Below are positions 33,011 to 42,101 of a stretch of DNA of 64,000 nt, one piece after another. Numbering within the stretch: the stretch's first letter is position 1; the number at the start of each line of letters is the position of its first letter. The notes below the pieces were generated by a model, which searched no databases, was not told the DNA's origin, and saw nothing but the letters and a program-made list of their open reading frames with translations. The stretch lies in the NCBI RefSeq assembly GCF_024259515.1, contig NZ_JANBWE010000001.1:558001-622000 (forward strand), given 5' to 3'. The DNA comes from Salirhabdus salicampi. GTDB lineage: Bacteria > Bacillota > Bacilli > Bacillales > Alkalibacillaceae. A program made the position numbers and the translations under genes.

Positions 33011-33907
33011 ATGAATGGAAAGGTATTTTTAATAGGAATTCTCATTGTTATTGCCTGTTGGATAGGGAATATTGTGTATTATGTGAACCAACAATTAGAC
33101 AAACCGATATTTTTTGAACATTACTATGACATTGTTCAAAGTGATCACACCGATGTTACGCTATATTATGTAACGAATAAACATAACCCCACTATGATTA
33201 ACTCTATAGAGGTTAATGGTATCAACTTTACACCTACATCTTACTTTCCACATAACGAATCGCATAACCAACCTGAACAGCAATTTCAACATCATACAAT
33301 CATGAAAGTGATGATTCATATTCCGAAAGCTATATTTGATAATCAAAAGAATGAAGAGGGGATTTGGGCTTTTAGTGAAGCCAAGGTTTTTCCGGAAATA
33401 GGTGACCCGTTCACAGTAAATGTTGGAAACATTGTAGTAATAGAAGAGATATCACTACATGATGACCTTTATGAAACGAAAACCTTTCTAGGTGAGCGGT
33501 GGGAATCACAATTTATCGCAAAAGAATCTATGAAAATTACAAACATTGTTAGTGCGAAAAATGGGCTTGAAAAGGACTTGTATATAGCCTTAGGGAGTAA
33601 CGATATAGATTTTGAAGGGACACATAATGAACCTAACTGGTTCAGCCATGAATTGAAAGAAAAATGGGAACATATAGATAGAACACCATTTCATGATAAT
33701 TTATTACCGTTGGAACTTAGTGAAGAAGATAGATTTACGATGTATGCACAATTAAATCCAAACAAGAAAGTTTTCGTGCGGAAATACTTCCGAATTAGTG
33801 GGATAAGTGCATCTGGTAGACCATTCCATTCCTATATTCATTTTGATCCAGTTCGTCCTGAATTTACAGATCAAGAGTTAAAAAGATTGATAAGGGAGGA
33901 GTCATAG
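33011..33907 (+). CDS. Membrane-anchored extracytoplasmic protein, unknown
   Basis: Protein of 298 aa with an N-terminal membrane helix (about 4-22: VFLIGILIVIACWIGNIVYYV) followed by a large extracytoplasmic, beta-rich domain (NxxDVTLYYVTNKHNPTMINSIEVNG...). No known family recognised. ATG 33011 follows GGGGGGGAGATGGG. It shares one base with the next gene (TAGTG), so the two are translationally coupled. It lies directly downstream of the ZorAB-like operon but behind a terminator. Confidence 0.6.
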   Translation: MNGKVFLIGILIVIACWIGNIVYYVNQQLDKPIFFEHYYDIVQSDHTDVTLYYVTNKHNPTMINSIEVNGINFTPTSYFPHNESHNQPEQQFQHHTIMKVMIHIPKAIFDNQKNEEGIWAFSEAKVFPEIGDPFTVNVGNIVVIEEISLHDDLYETKTFLGERWESQFIAKESMKITNIVSAKNGLEKDLYIALGSNDIDFEGTHNEPNWFSHELKEKWEHIDRTPFHDNLLPLELSEEDRFTMYAQLNPNKKVFVRKYFRISGISASGRPFHSYIHFDPVRPEFTDQELKRLIREES

Positions 33908-34452
33908 TGAGGAATGGATTTTTAAAGCTTTTTATTGGGTTTCTCTTCTTATTTCTTGAATTTCGAATTGGTCCTATTGACGTACTCGCAGACCCTGCCG
34001 GTATAGGATTCATTTATGTGGGGCTGGATCAGCTTTCAAAAGTGGTGGAAGTAAATGCTACTCTGCGACAATTAACCGCACTTCTAATTGTATTGGCGCT
34101 TCCGTCAATGTTTTATCCTAAGTTTGACATTCATGACGAGTGGTCATGGTGGGGGATATATAACAATGGAGTTGGATTCATGTATATCATCTTAACCTAC
34201 CATTTATTTCAGTACATGTTAAAAGTAGCGTCACATTTCAATCATCACTCCCTTTTTCAACAAACTTCAAGATTGTTTCCACTGTATATAATTGTTGTAC
34301 TTATCACTGAGATGTACTTACCCTTCACCATGAACTTTCATAATAGCCTGTTAAACGGACTTATCCTGATTCTTATTCTAGTCGTTTTTTTGCTATATAT
34401 TATGTTCTTACTACTACTATTAAAATATCGTCGTGTGGAAAAGGTGGAATGA
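33907..34452 (+). CDS. Polytopic membrane protein, unknown
   Basis: Protein of 181 aa with about five hydrophobic segments; the N-terminal stretch LFIGFLFLFLEFRIGPIDVLADPAGIGFIYVGLDQLSK resembles a conserved loop found in Bacillus membrane proteins of unknown function. GTG 33907 uses the last base of the upstream stop. No partner recognised. May form a pair with the 298-aa protein. Confidence 0.6.
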   Translation: MRNGFLKLFIGFLFLFLEFRIGPIDVLADPAGIGFIYVGLDQLSKVVEVNATLRQLTALLIVLALPSMFYPKFDIHDEWSWWGIYNNGVGFMYIILTYHLFQYMLKVASHFNHHSLFQQTSRLFPLYIIVVLITEMYLPFTMNFHNSLLNGLILILILVVFLLYIMFLLLLLKYRRVEKVE

Positions 34453-34689
34453 TTTTGAATGTATCGGAATTCAACCCTTTAAACTGAAATGATATGCAAT
34501 CTAAAGTTTTTTCCACTCCATACAATTGCAATATAGGATCAAGAATTAACTTTATTAAATGAGGAGGTTTTTTATATTTAAGATACAAATGACATAATGA
34601 AGTTGAGACAGATTGTGAAAAAGAGTCGAATATTTTGTACGATTAAGGACGGATTATAAAGGGCGTTAATTGTAATATAAGAGGAAAAA
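34453..34689. other. Intergenic region, no gene seen
   Basis: About 240 bp, AT-rich, between converging genes; no open frame with a good ribosome binding site. Confidence 0.4.
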
Positions 34690-34720
34690 ATAAACGAGGG
34701 ATTTGTCCCTCGTTTTTAAT
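34690..34720. terminator. Bidirectional terminator
   Basis: Perfect stem AACGAGGGA / TCCCTCGTT with T-runs on both strands. Confidence 0.9.
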
Positions 34721-34726
34721 GTTTAG

Positions 34727-35527
34727 CTAGTTTTTTTCGTATTTTTCATATAAAGAGGGCAATCGATCCTCGAAAATTGGAATCGTTTTTCGGACGTGTT
34801 CTACATCTTGAACATCAATCGTTCCATTTAAAATCGTTTCTGATGTATCGCCTTCGACAACGATTTCCCCCCACGGACTAATAATCATGGAGTGTCCACC
34901 AAATTCATTATTTGGGTCATGGCCTACCCGATTACATGCTATGACATAACTTTGGTTTTCAATTGCACGGCTAATTAGTAAGGAACGCCAATGTTCTACA
35001 CGTGGTTTCGGCCATTCTGCCGTAACAAATAGAACATGGGCACCCTTTGCTGCGTGTAATCGTACCCACTCTGGAAAGCGAATATCATAACAAATAAAAT
35101 TAGCACAGGACACCTCATCAATGTGAAAAAATCCAGTTGACTCTCCAGGTACTAAATATTTTTCCTCATCCATTAAACGGAATAGATGTACTTTACTATA
35201 TTCCCCAACATTATTTCCTTGCCGGTCAAATACAAATGTTGTGTTCGTTGTACCTTCATCTGTCCTTTTCGCAATAGAACCACCAACAATATTAACATTG
35301 TATTGTTTTGCTAATGATGAAAGTAATGCCATTCCTTCTTTACCATCAACATCTCCAATATCTTGGAGTCTTGTTAAATCATAGCCGGTGTCCCACAGTT
35401 CGGGAAGAACGATCACATCTGGTTTATCTCGCATAGCTTGTTTTACGAAATCTTGAACTTTTTTTCGGTTTTCTTCTGGTTTTCCAAAGACAATATCCAT
35501 TTGAAGAAGTGAAACAGAAAGTTTCAT
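34727..35527 (-). CDS. mtnU: Carbon-nitrogen hydrolase (MtnU/nitrilase family)
   Basis: Nitrilase-superfamily amidase of 266 aa with the Glu-Lys-Cys triad: Glu in VLPELWDTGY, Lys in YSKVHLFRL and Cys in FICYDIRFPEW. The length and the divergent arrangement with the mtnE-like aminotransferase mirror the B. subtilis mtnU-mtnE (ykrU-ykrV) region, where the enzyme is the omega-amidase removing the amide of 2-oxo-glutaramate-type products in methionine salvage. ATG 35527 has TGGAGTGG upstream; an ATG 15 nt earlier does not. Cytoplasmic. Confidence 0.88.
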   Translation of the reverse strand: MKLSVSLLQMDIVFGKPEENRKKVQDFVKQAMRDKPDVIVLPELWDTGYDLTRLQDIGDVDGKEGMALLSSLAKQYNVNIVGGSIAKRTDEGTTNTTFVFDRQGNNVGEYSKVHLFRLMDEEKYLVPGESTGFFHIDEVSCANFICYDIRFPEWVRLHAAKGAHVLFVTAEWPKPRVEHWRSLLISRAIENQSYVIACNRVGHDPNNEFGGHSMIISPWGEIVVEGDTSETILNGTIDVQDVEHVRKTIPIFEDRLPSLYEKYEKN

Positions 35528-35696
35528 AAGACCACTCCACATACTATAAAAAGTAATGTATAAAAAGATAACGTTATTATGTCATTGGAAATGGAATTCT
35601 GTCAACTTTGAAAATTTAAAAAAGTCCTTTACAACTAAGTCCTGAGTCGCTAACATAAATAGTTAGAATTTATTTGAGCAAATGGGAAGTGATGGA

Positions 35697-36875
35697 ATGA
35701 AACAAATTCAATTTTCCGATGCCTTACAACGGCTACCGAAGCAATTTTTTGCAAGTTTAACGAGGAAGGTACAAAACCTCCAAGCCGAAGGTCATGATGT
35801 GATTAACCTTGGACAAGGGAATCCAGATCAACCTACTCCTGACCACATTGTACAATCATTACAAGAGGCAGCAGCTAATCCTGCATACCACGGGTATTCG
35901 CCATTTCGTGGTCATCAATTTCTAAAGGATGCAGCAGCAACTTTTTATAAACGAGAATATGATGTTGATGTGAATCCCGATATAGAAGTCGCGGTTTTGT
36001 TTGGAGGAAAAGCAGGATTAGTTGAAATTAGCCAATGTCTATTAAATAAAGGAGATGTTGCATTAGTACCTGATCCAGGTTATCCAGATTATTGGTCTGG
36101 TATTGCGATGGCCAATGCAAAAATGGAAACAATGCCTCTTCTAGAAAAGAATGATTATTTACCGAATTATCAAGATATTTCGCAGGGAATTTTCGAAAAA
36201 GCAAAGCTTATGTTTCTTAATTACCCTAACAATCCAACTGCAGGAATAGCGACAGAAGAATTGTTTGAAGAGACCGTGAATCTAGCAAATAAATATGATA
36301 TTTGCGTTGTCCATGATTTCGCATACGCTACGATCGGTTTTGATGGAAAAAAACCAATTAGCTTCCTACAAACACCCGGAGCGAAAGAGGTTGGGATAGA
36401 GATATACACTCTCTCAAAATCATATAATATGGCAGGTTGGCGGGTCGGCTTTGCTGTCGGACATCCGGATGTAATTCGAGCGATAGAGTTGATTCAGGAT
36501 CATTTTTACGTAAGCTTGTTTGGAGGAATTCAAAAAGCAGCAGCGGATGCTTTACTAGGTCCACAACAATGTACAGAAGATATGACAAAACTTTACGAGT
36601 CACGGAGAAATGTATTGATTAATGGATTAAAAGAAATTGGGTGGGAAGTGGAAGCACCAAAGGGCTCCTTCTTCTCCTGGTTAAAAGTGCCGGATGGTTA
36701 TACATCTGAAGAATTTGCTGATCTACTCTTGCATAAAGCACATGTCGTTGTTGCACCAGGAATTGGCTTCGGTAGGAACGGTGAAGGCTACGTTCGAGTA
36801 GGATTACTAGCGGATGAAAGTAGATTAAAAGAGGCTGTTGAACGAATCCGTAATCTGAAAATTTTCAAAAGGTAA
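35697..36875 (+). CDS. mtnE: PLP-dependent methionine/glutamine aminotransferase MtnE
   Basis: Class I/II aminotransferase of 392 aa; in methionine salvage it re-aminates 2-oxo-4-methylthiobutyrate. Recognised by INLGQGNPDQPTPDHI near the start, YPNNPTAG, VVHDFAYATIGFDG (Asp binding the pyridine nitrogen) and the PLP lysine in YTLSKSYNMAGWRVGF. Close to B. subtilis MtnE (YkrV). ATG 35697 follows GGGAAGTGATGG; an ATG 15 nt earlier lacks spacing. Divergent from mtnU and directly upstream of the SAM riboswitch controlling metNPQ, so the whole area is sulfur metabolism. Confidence 0.9.
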   Translation: MKQIQFSDALQRLPKQFFASLTRKVQNLQAEGHDVINLGQGNPDQPTPDHIVQSLQEAAANPAYHGYSPFRGHQFLKDAAATFYKREYDVDVNPDIEVAVLFGGKAGLVEISQCLLNKGDVALVPDPGYPDYWSGIAMANAKMETMPLLEKNDYLPNYQDISQGIFEKAKLMFLNYPNNPTAGIATEELFEETVNLANKYDICVVHDFAYATIGFDGKKPISFLQTPGAKEVGIEIYTLSKSYNMAGWRVGFAVGHPDVIRAIELIQDHFYVSLFGGIQKAAADALLGPQQCTEDMTKLYESRRNVLINGLKEIGWEVEAPKGSFFSWLKVPDGYTSEEFADLLLHKAHVVVAPGIGFGRNGEGYVRVGLLADESRLKEAVERIRNLKIFKR

Positions 36876-36902
36876 AATCATCGTTTTTTTTGTAAAATTT
36901 AA

Positions 36903-36931
36903 TTGACAATACTTTTGGACTACGATAGGAT
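36903..36931 (+). promoter_or_regulatory. Promoter of the SAM riboswitch-metNPQ unit
   Basis: TTGACA (36903-36908), 17-bp spacer, TAGGAT (36926-36931); transcription would begin just before the riboswitch. Confidence 0.75.
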
Positions 36932-36956
36932 ATTCATTATCATTTAACTAAATAAT

Positions 36957-37062
36957 AACTTATCCAGAGTGACTGAGGGAACAGGCCCTAAGACGTCCGG
37001 CAACCTTCCGTGTGGAGTGGTGCTACTTCCTGCAGAATGTGTTTCATTCTGAAAGATAAGGA
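36957..37062 (+). promoter_or_regulatory. SAM-I (S-box) riboswitch
   Basis: P1 CTTATC / GATAAG (36959-36964 with 37055-37060), the core GAGTGACTGAGGGAACAGGCCC and CGGCAACC, and the variable stem ending AGAATGTG...CATTCT fit the S-box consensus. It precedes a terminator and the methionine ABC transporter, so SAM should shut off expression. Confidence 0.93.
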
Positions 37063-37070
37063 TTCAATAT

Positions 37071-37102
37071 GAACCCTCTTTCGAATGAAAGAGGGATTTT
37101 TA
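37071..37102 (+). terminator. Riboswitch-controlled terminator
   Basis: Stem CCCTCTTTC / GAAAGAGGG followed by TTTTT, immediately after the S-box P1. Downstream (37110-37135) lies a triple repeat of AGCTTTAT of no known role. Confidence 0.88.
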
Positions 37103-37165
37103 CAGATTAAAGCTTTATAGCTTTATAGCTTTATAGCATTAGACAATTAATGAGGTGACTCAACC

Positions 37166-38179
37166 ATGATAAGGATAGAAAACCTTGTAAAAGAGTACGT
37201 AACGAAGAAGAAGTCGAAAGTTATTGGCGTGGACAATGTTACGTTATCAATTGAGCAAGGTGAAATTTTTGGTATTGTTGGCTATAGCGGTGCCGGTAAG
37301 AGTACCCTTCTCCGCTGTATAAACTTACTTGAAAGGCCTACAACCGGCAAAGTTTTTGTCGATGATTTAGAGCTGACAGCATTGTCAGGCAAGGAGTTAC
37401 GGAAAGCCCGCCAAAAAATTGGTATGATCTTTCAACACTTCCACTTAGTCTCGGCAAAGACTGTGGCAGAAAATGTTGCCTTCTCGTTAAAGGCTGCTGG
37501 TAAGTCAGAAAAAGAGACTGTAGAAAAGGTTGATAAGCTTTTAAATATGGTAGGATTACTGGATAAAAAGGATCAGTATCCTGCTCAACTAAGTGGGGGG
37601 CAAAAACAGCGTGTTGGTATAGCGAGGGCATTAGCCAATGACCCGAAAGTGCTGCTTTGTGATGAAGCTACTTCTGCGCTAGACCCTAGTACAACAATGT
37701 CGATACTAAAACTGTTGAAAAAAATTAATCGAGAACTCGATATTACCATTGTTATTATTACTCATGAGATGGAAGTCGTGAAAGAAATCTGTCACCGGGC
37801 AGCAGTGATGCAAGACGGATTAGTTATAGAGGAAGGACCTGTTTATGATATCTTCTCGAGCCCAACGAAAGATTTAACGAAAAAGTTTATCGAAGGTGTT
37901 ATTCAATTTGATTTACCTGAGAGAATTATTCAAGAACGAACGGGTACATTGGTGAAATTGCAATTTAAAGGGAAAGTTGCTGAAGAGGCGGTAGTATCTG
38001 AGGCTTTACAACAGTTTCAAGTGAAGGGCAATATTTTACACGGAAAAATTGAATATATAGGCGATATACCGTTAGGGATTTTTGTAATGGAATTGCTCGG
38101 CGAGCGTTCCGAAATCGAGAAAGCTATTCAATTCTTAGATGAACGAACGAAACATGTGGAGGTGATTTCACATGGATAG
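37166..38179 (+). CDS. metN: Methionine ABC transporter ATP-binding protein MetN
   Basis: ABC ATPase of 337 aa. Walker A GYSGAGKST, signature LSGGQKQR and Walker B VLLCDEATSALDP are present. The extra C-terminal part (about 250-337) is the NIL/ACT-like regulatory domain (LVKLQFKGKVAEEAVVSEALQQF...) that senses methionine in MetN. First gene after the SAM riboswitch; overlaps metI by 8 bp. Drives uptake of D/L-methionine. Confidence 0.95.
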   Translation: MIRIENLVKEYVTKKKSKVIGVDNVTLSIEQGEIFGIVGYSGAGKSTLLRCINLLERPTTGKVFVDDLELTALSGKELRKARQKIGMIFQHFHLVSAKTVAENVAFSLKAAGKSEKETVEKVDKLLNMVGLLDKKDQYPAQLSGGQKQRVGIARALANDPKVLLCDEATSALDPSTTMSILKLLKKINRELDITIVIITHEMEVVKEICHRAAVMQDGLVIEEGPVYDIFSSPTKDLTKKFIEGVIQFDLPERIIQERTGTLVKLQFKGKVAEEAVVSEALQQFQVKGNILHGKIEYIGDIPLGIFVMELLGERSEIEKAIQFLDERTKHVEVISHG

Positions 38180-38831
38180 AATTATTGAATTGTGGCCAGA
38201 TTTAATAAAAGCCTTTTTACAAACGCTACATATGGTTGGTATATCCCTTGGGGTTGCCATTTTGATCGGAATGCCCCTTGGCATTTTGCTATATGTGACA
38301 GATAAAGGGTTGTTTTTAGAGAATCCGGTTATAAAAGGGATTGCAGGTGTTGTTGTGAACCTTGTTCGATCAATTCCGTTTATCATTTTACTCGTTTTCT
38401 TATTACCATTTACGGAATGGATTGTAGGGACTACCATTGGGCCATCGGCAGCCTCTGTTTCTCTTTCGGTCGCGGCGATCCCATTCTTTGCGAGAATTGT
38501 AGAGTCATCAGCAAGGGAGATTGACAAAGGTGTTATTGAGGCAGCAATCTCAACAGGGGCCTCACCATGGATGATCATTAAAGATGTCATTCTACCAGAA
38601 GCCCGTTCGGGCATTGTCAGTGGCCTAACCATTACAACGATTAGTCTAATTGGTTATTCCGCGATGGCAGGTATTGTTGGTGGCGGAGGTATAGGTGACC
38701 TTGCGATTCGATTTGGTTATTATCGCTATGACAATACCGTCATGTTTACGACTGTCGTCATTTTAATTGCTCTTGTACAAGTCATACAGTTTACAGGTGA
38801 CCGTATCGCAAGGGCGTTAGACAAACGGTAA
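38172..38831 (+). CDS. metP: Methionine ABC transporter permease MetI/MetP
   Basis: Permease of 219 aa with about five membrane helices and the EAA loop EAAISTGASPWMIIKDVILPEAR, matching MetI/MetP. GIVGGGGIGDLAIRFGYYR follows, characteristic of the family. Overlaps the end of metN, so it is translationally coupled. The membrane channel for methionine. Confidence 0.95.
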   Translation: MDRIIELWPDLIKAFLQTLHMVGISLGVAILIGMPLGILLYVTDKGLFLENPVIKGIAGVVVNLVRSIPFIILLVFLLPFTEWIVGTTIGPSAASVSLSVAAIPFFARIVESSAREIDKGVIEAAISTGASPWMIIKDVILPEARSGIVSGLTITTISLIGYSAMAGIVGGGGIGDLAIRFGYYRYDNTVMFTTVVILIALVQVIQFTGDRIARALDKR

Positions 38832-38886
38832 AATTGCTATATTAGCATTTTTATATAAAAAAAGAAAAAAGTGGGGGTACAACAAG

Positions 38887-39714
38887 ATGAAAAAAGGTTT
38901 ATTTACATTATTAGCAGTATTATTACTTACGGCTCTAACAGCGTGTGGTAGTGATAATGCGTCAGGTGATTCTGAAGACAAGAAGGAAATTGTATTTGGT
39001 GCAACAGTAGGACCATATAGTGATATGGTAACGAAGGCGATTAAGCCAATTTTGGAAGAAAAAGGATACACAGTTGATGTCGTTGAGTTTAGTGATTATG
39101 TACAACCGAATAAATCGTTAGCTAATGGTTCATTAGATGCAAACTTGTTCCAACATAAAATATATTTGGATGCATTTTCTGCCGAACATAATTTAGATTT
39201 ATCTGAAGTTATTATCGTTCCGACAGCTCCAATGGGTATCTATTCAAATAAGTTTGACTCCATTGAAGACATTGAAGAGGGAAGCGAAATTGCGATTGCA
39301 AGTGACCCGACAAATCTTGCTCGTACACTGTTAATTTTAGAAGCTGCGGGTTTAATCAAAATTAGTGAAGATGTAGATCCATTAAAAGCTTCTGAAAAAG
39401 ATGTGGTAGAAAACTATAAAAATTTAAAATTATCTCCAATTGAAGCGGCACAGCTTCCACGTGCCGTAGAAACGGTTGATTTATCCGCTGTTCCTGGAAA
39501 CTTTGCTCTAGCTGCTGATATGAACTTACTTGATGCACTTGCTTTAGAAGAGATGCCAGATGACTATCGTAACCGTGTTGCAGTACGTACCGAAGATTTA
39601 GATGCACAATTTGTAAAAGATATCGAAGACGCCATTAAATCTGTAGACTTTGAAGCAACAATTGATGAACAGTTTAAAGGATTTGGAAAACCAGCTTGGA
39701 TGTTAAATCGATAA
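38887..39714 (+). CDS. metQ: Methionine-binding lipoprotein MetQ (NLPA family)
   Basis: Lipoprotein of 275 aa; lipobox LTAC (Cys20). The NLPA domain shows IVFGATVGPYSDMVTKAIKPILEEKGY, VQPNKSLANGSLDANLFQH and AIASDPTNLARTLLILEAAGL, all typical of MetQ. Transcribed after the permease with GTGGGGG before ATG 38887; a strong terminator follows. Confidence 0.95.
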   Translation: MKKGLFTLLAVLLLTALTACGSDNASGDSEDKKEIVFGATVGPYSDMVTKAIKPILEEKGYTVDVVEFSDYVQPNKSLANGSLDANLFQHKIYLDAFSAEHNLDLSEVIIVPTAPMGIYSNKFDSIEDIEEGSEIAIASDPTNLARTLLILEAAGLIKISEDVDPLKASEKDVVENYKNLKLSPIEAAQLPRAVETVDLSAVPGNFALAADMNLLDALALEEMPDDYRNRVAVRTEDLDAQFVKDIEDAIKSVDFEATIDEQFKGFGKPAWMLNR

Positions 39715-39717
39715 ACG

Positions 39718-39752
39718 ATGAAAAGCCTATTCTAACTAGAATAGGCTTTTTA
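39718..39752 (+). terminator. Terminator of metNPQ
   Basis: Perfect stem AAAAGCCTATTCTA / AGAATAGGCTTTT with a T-run. Confidence 0.92.
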
Positions 39753-39814
39753 TATTGTTGCAACAACATATATTTTATGAAAAGATAAAGAAAGAGTGTT
39801 TGAAGAGAGGTTAT

Positions 39815-40156
39815 ATGTATATGAATAGTTGGAACTTTATACAAACTGTGACAGGTGGTTTAGGTTTTATATTGCTATCAATTGCTTTAGTTGGAATACT
39901 GGTACTGTTCATTACTAATGGATTGAAGAAACGTTTTAATAGCTCTATTGTTAGATTTCCAATAATGATAATTATTACTATCGCTATCTATGATCTACTA
40001 CTAGGAGTATTCTTTTTTCCGAATGACGAATATGTTAATTTTGGAGTTGGCAAGGGAGTTTTTATCGGTATTTTCATTATTGGCTTAAGTGTCACCCTGT
40101 CTTTTGCCATTATAACAATTCTTTGGAAAATCGTATTTTCAAAGAAATTTTCATAA
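39815..40156 (+). CDS. Small membrane protein, unknown
   Basis: Protein of 113 aa with three hydrophobic helices (about 12-34, 49-67, 84-108). ATG 39815 has AGAGAGG upstream at a suitable distance; an earlier in-frame start at 39755 lacks one. No family recognised. Lies between metQ and ykuD. Confidence 0.6.
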   Translation: MYMNSWNFIQTVTGGLGFILLSIALVGILVLFITNGLKKRFNSSIVRFPIMIIITIAIYDLLLGVFFFPNDEYVNFGVGKGVFIGIFIIGLSVTLSFAIITILWKIVFSKKFS

Positions 40157-40359
40157 ATAATAGTTGCGCTGAGTAAAATTATTTTTTTCCTTCATGATTT
40201 CCTCGATTCAAGCATGAACAGAGCCGCTTCTCATTGGAGGGGCTATTTTCATGACAAGACCCCTTCTGTAAAATGATTACTTAAGTAAAAACTCCGTGTA
40301 TATTCGTGACATTTCCCTCCAATCTGAATAGCATATTATATATTGTAAGGAGGGAGAAA

Positions 40360-40854
40360 ATGATACACATAGTTAAAGCAGGAGAAACGTTATGGTCAAT
40401 TGCAGAGGATTATCGATTACCGCTCCAATCTCTAATTACTGCTAACCCAAATATCAATCCAGATGTTTTGTTCATTGGCCAACAATTGAACATACCTGGT
40501 TTCCCACCGATTGAATCTATTCCTTATTCCATTTATGTAAGTTTAGCCGCTAGAACGTTAACGTTAAAACACAACAATCAAGTACAAAAAGTCTATCCGG
40601 TAGCTGTAGGAAGTATGTTACACCAAACTCCTACTGGGAACTTTATTATCATTAACAAAGCGCCTAACCCGGGAGGTCCCTACGGAACGATGTGGATGAG
40701 TTTATCGAAAAAACATTACGGCATTCATGGGACAAATGACCCTTCTTCCATCGGTAAGTACGTGTCACGAGGATGTATCCGTATGTTTAATCCGGATGTT
40801 GAAGAGCTTGCTATTATTATACCTATTGGGACTCCAGTGAACATATCTTCATAA
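40360..40854 (+). CDS. ykuD: L,D-transpeptidase with LysM domain (YkuD)
   Basis: Protein of 164 aa, the same length as B. subtilis YkuD. An N-terminal LysM (about 2-45: [31 protein letters not shown]...) binds peptidoglycan; the YkuD domain carries the catalytic [20 protein letters not shown] (His, Ser-Arg-Gly-Cys). It makes 3-3 cross-links in the wall, mainly of spores in B. subtilis. ATG 40360 follows TAAGGAGGG. No signal peptide visible, as in the B. subtilis protein. Confidence 0.95.
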   Translation: MIHIVKAGETLWSIAEDYRLPLQSLITANPNINPDVLFIGQQLNIPGFPPIESIPYSIYVSLAARTLTLKHNNQVQKVYPVAVGSMLHQTPTGNFIIINKAPNPGGPYGTMWMSLSKKHYGIHGTNDPSSIGKYVSRGCIRMFNPDVEELAIIIPIGTPVNISS

Positions 40855-41027
40855 TCCTATTACTACAAAGGATCATAAATCAAAGTGATTTTTTGATAAT
40901 GTTGATTGTTGGGGGAGATGAAGTATGCTATGTTTTAAATTATAGAGTATTTAGATTTTTCATTCACTAGTTTCATATAGTGAGTACTTTCGATAAGAGT
41001 AGCGGTGAATCGTAAAGGGGGGATAGG

Positions 41028-42047
41028 ATGAAAACCAATGTCGAAGATTTATTTCAGTATATTTGCGAATTATTCATCGCAAGCGGACTTGAGGAGAAAG
41101 ACGCAAAAGTTGTGACGGATATCTATAAGCGGGCAACGTTGAGAGGGGTAGGTCATCATGATATTTATGACCTTCCGAAAAGATTAGAGGCAATCGCAAA
41201 CGAAAAAGTCAATGTCAAACCGAATATTTCACGACAAAGCAGTTTTCAGGCAATCGAATCATATGATGGGGACAACGGTTTGGGAGAATTATGTTCGTAT
41301 TACATAACAGCTAGAGCTAAGCAATTGGCAGACAAATTTGGAATTGGATTTTGTAATGTCTCAAATAGCAATCATTTTTTATCTGCTAGTCCTTTTATCG
41401 AGGATATGTCTGAACAAGGATATGTGACACTTTTGTTATCCTCGGCTCAACCGGTAATGAGCATGCCCGGATCTTCTAAGACGGTAATTGGAAATAATCC
41501 ACTAGGTTTCGGTGCGCCTGGAAAGGAATATAACATAAATTTCGATTCCTCAATGGCTTATCATTCGGTAGGGAACTTGAAAGCTTATGTTGAAGAAGGG
41601 AAAAAGATTCCCAGTTATACAGCTGTTGACGAACATGGAAATTTCACGACGGATCCCACTGAAGCACTAAAAGGGGCTGCTTTACCTGTTGGTTATCATA
41701 AAGGATTCGGGTGGGCGATAATTGTTGAGTTATTAACGACAATATTAAGTGGAGGGGTAATGGTGAATGAAAAACAGCATATCAATGAATTATTCGGCCA
41801 TCATTTTCATTCCCAAGCAGCTATTGTGTTAAAAATTGAAGGGATTGTTGAAATGGAGGTTTTTAAAGAAAGAGTGGAGTCGTTGGACGACTTTATGAAA
41901 GACCAAAATGAATCCGTTCGCTTGCCTGGCGAAAGGTCTAAGCAAAAGAAGGTTCACTATTATGAAGAAGGTATTGTCATAACTGAACAATTGAGAAATG
42001 AGTTAAATGAATGGGGAAAAAGGTTTGGAGTAGATCGTAAACTATAG
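41028..42047 (+). CDS. Ldh family (malate/L-lactate dehydrogenase type 2) oxidoreductase
   Basis: NAD(P)-dependent oxidoreductase of 339 aa of the Ldh_2 family (malate, L-sulfolactate, ureidoglycolate and similar 2-hydroxy acids). Landmarks: VGHHDIYDLPKRL, the VSNSNHFLSASP segment with the catalytic His, IGNNPLGFGAPG and LPVGYHKGFGWAIIVELL. First gene of a carboxylate-utilisation region, on the plus strand ahead of the epimerase on the other. Precise substrate unknown. Confidence 0.88.
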   Translation: MKTNVEDLFQYICELFIASGLEEKDAKVVTDIYKRATLRGVGHHDIYDLPKRLEAIANEKVNVKPNISRQSSFQAIESYDGDNGLGELCSYYITARAKQLADKFGIGFCNVSNSNHFLSASPFIEDMSEQGYVTLLLSSAQPVMSMPGSSKTVIGNNPLGFGAPGKEYNINFDSSMAYHSVGNLKAYVEEGKKIPSYTAVDEHGNFTTDPTEALKGAALPVGYHKGFGWAIIVELLTTILSGGVMVNEKQHINELFGHHFHSQAAIVLKIEGIVEMEVFKERVESLDDFMKDQNESVRLPGERSKQKKVHYYEEGIVITEQLRNELNEWGKRFGVDRKL

Positions 42048-42055
42048 CTTTTTTA

Positions 42056-42099
42056 ACATAAAAAGGGCATGGTCATAAGTTGACCTTGCCCCTTTTTAT
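42056..42099. terminator. Bidirectional terminator
   Basis: Stem AAAAGGGCATGGTCA / TGACCTTGCCCCTTTTT with a short loop, between the converging Ldh and epimerase genes. Confidence 0.85.
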
Positions 42100-42101
42100 C
42101 G

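Noticed and set aside
30447-34452. Complete Zorya defence system
   Set aside because: Neither ZorC/ZorD nor ZorE-like proteins follow; the next two genes are unknown membrane proteins beyond a terminator, so only ZorAB-like architecture is claimed.
37108-37135. Triple AGCTTTAT repeat as CRISPR or iteron
   Set aside because: Units are 8 bp, directly joined, without spacers, and lie in the SAM leader; a simple slippage repeat.
40919-40945. Very short ORFs after GGGGGAG before the Ldh gene
   Set aside because: Only 5-6 codons and no further evidence.
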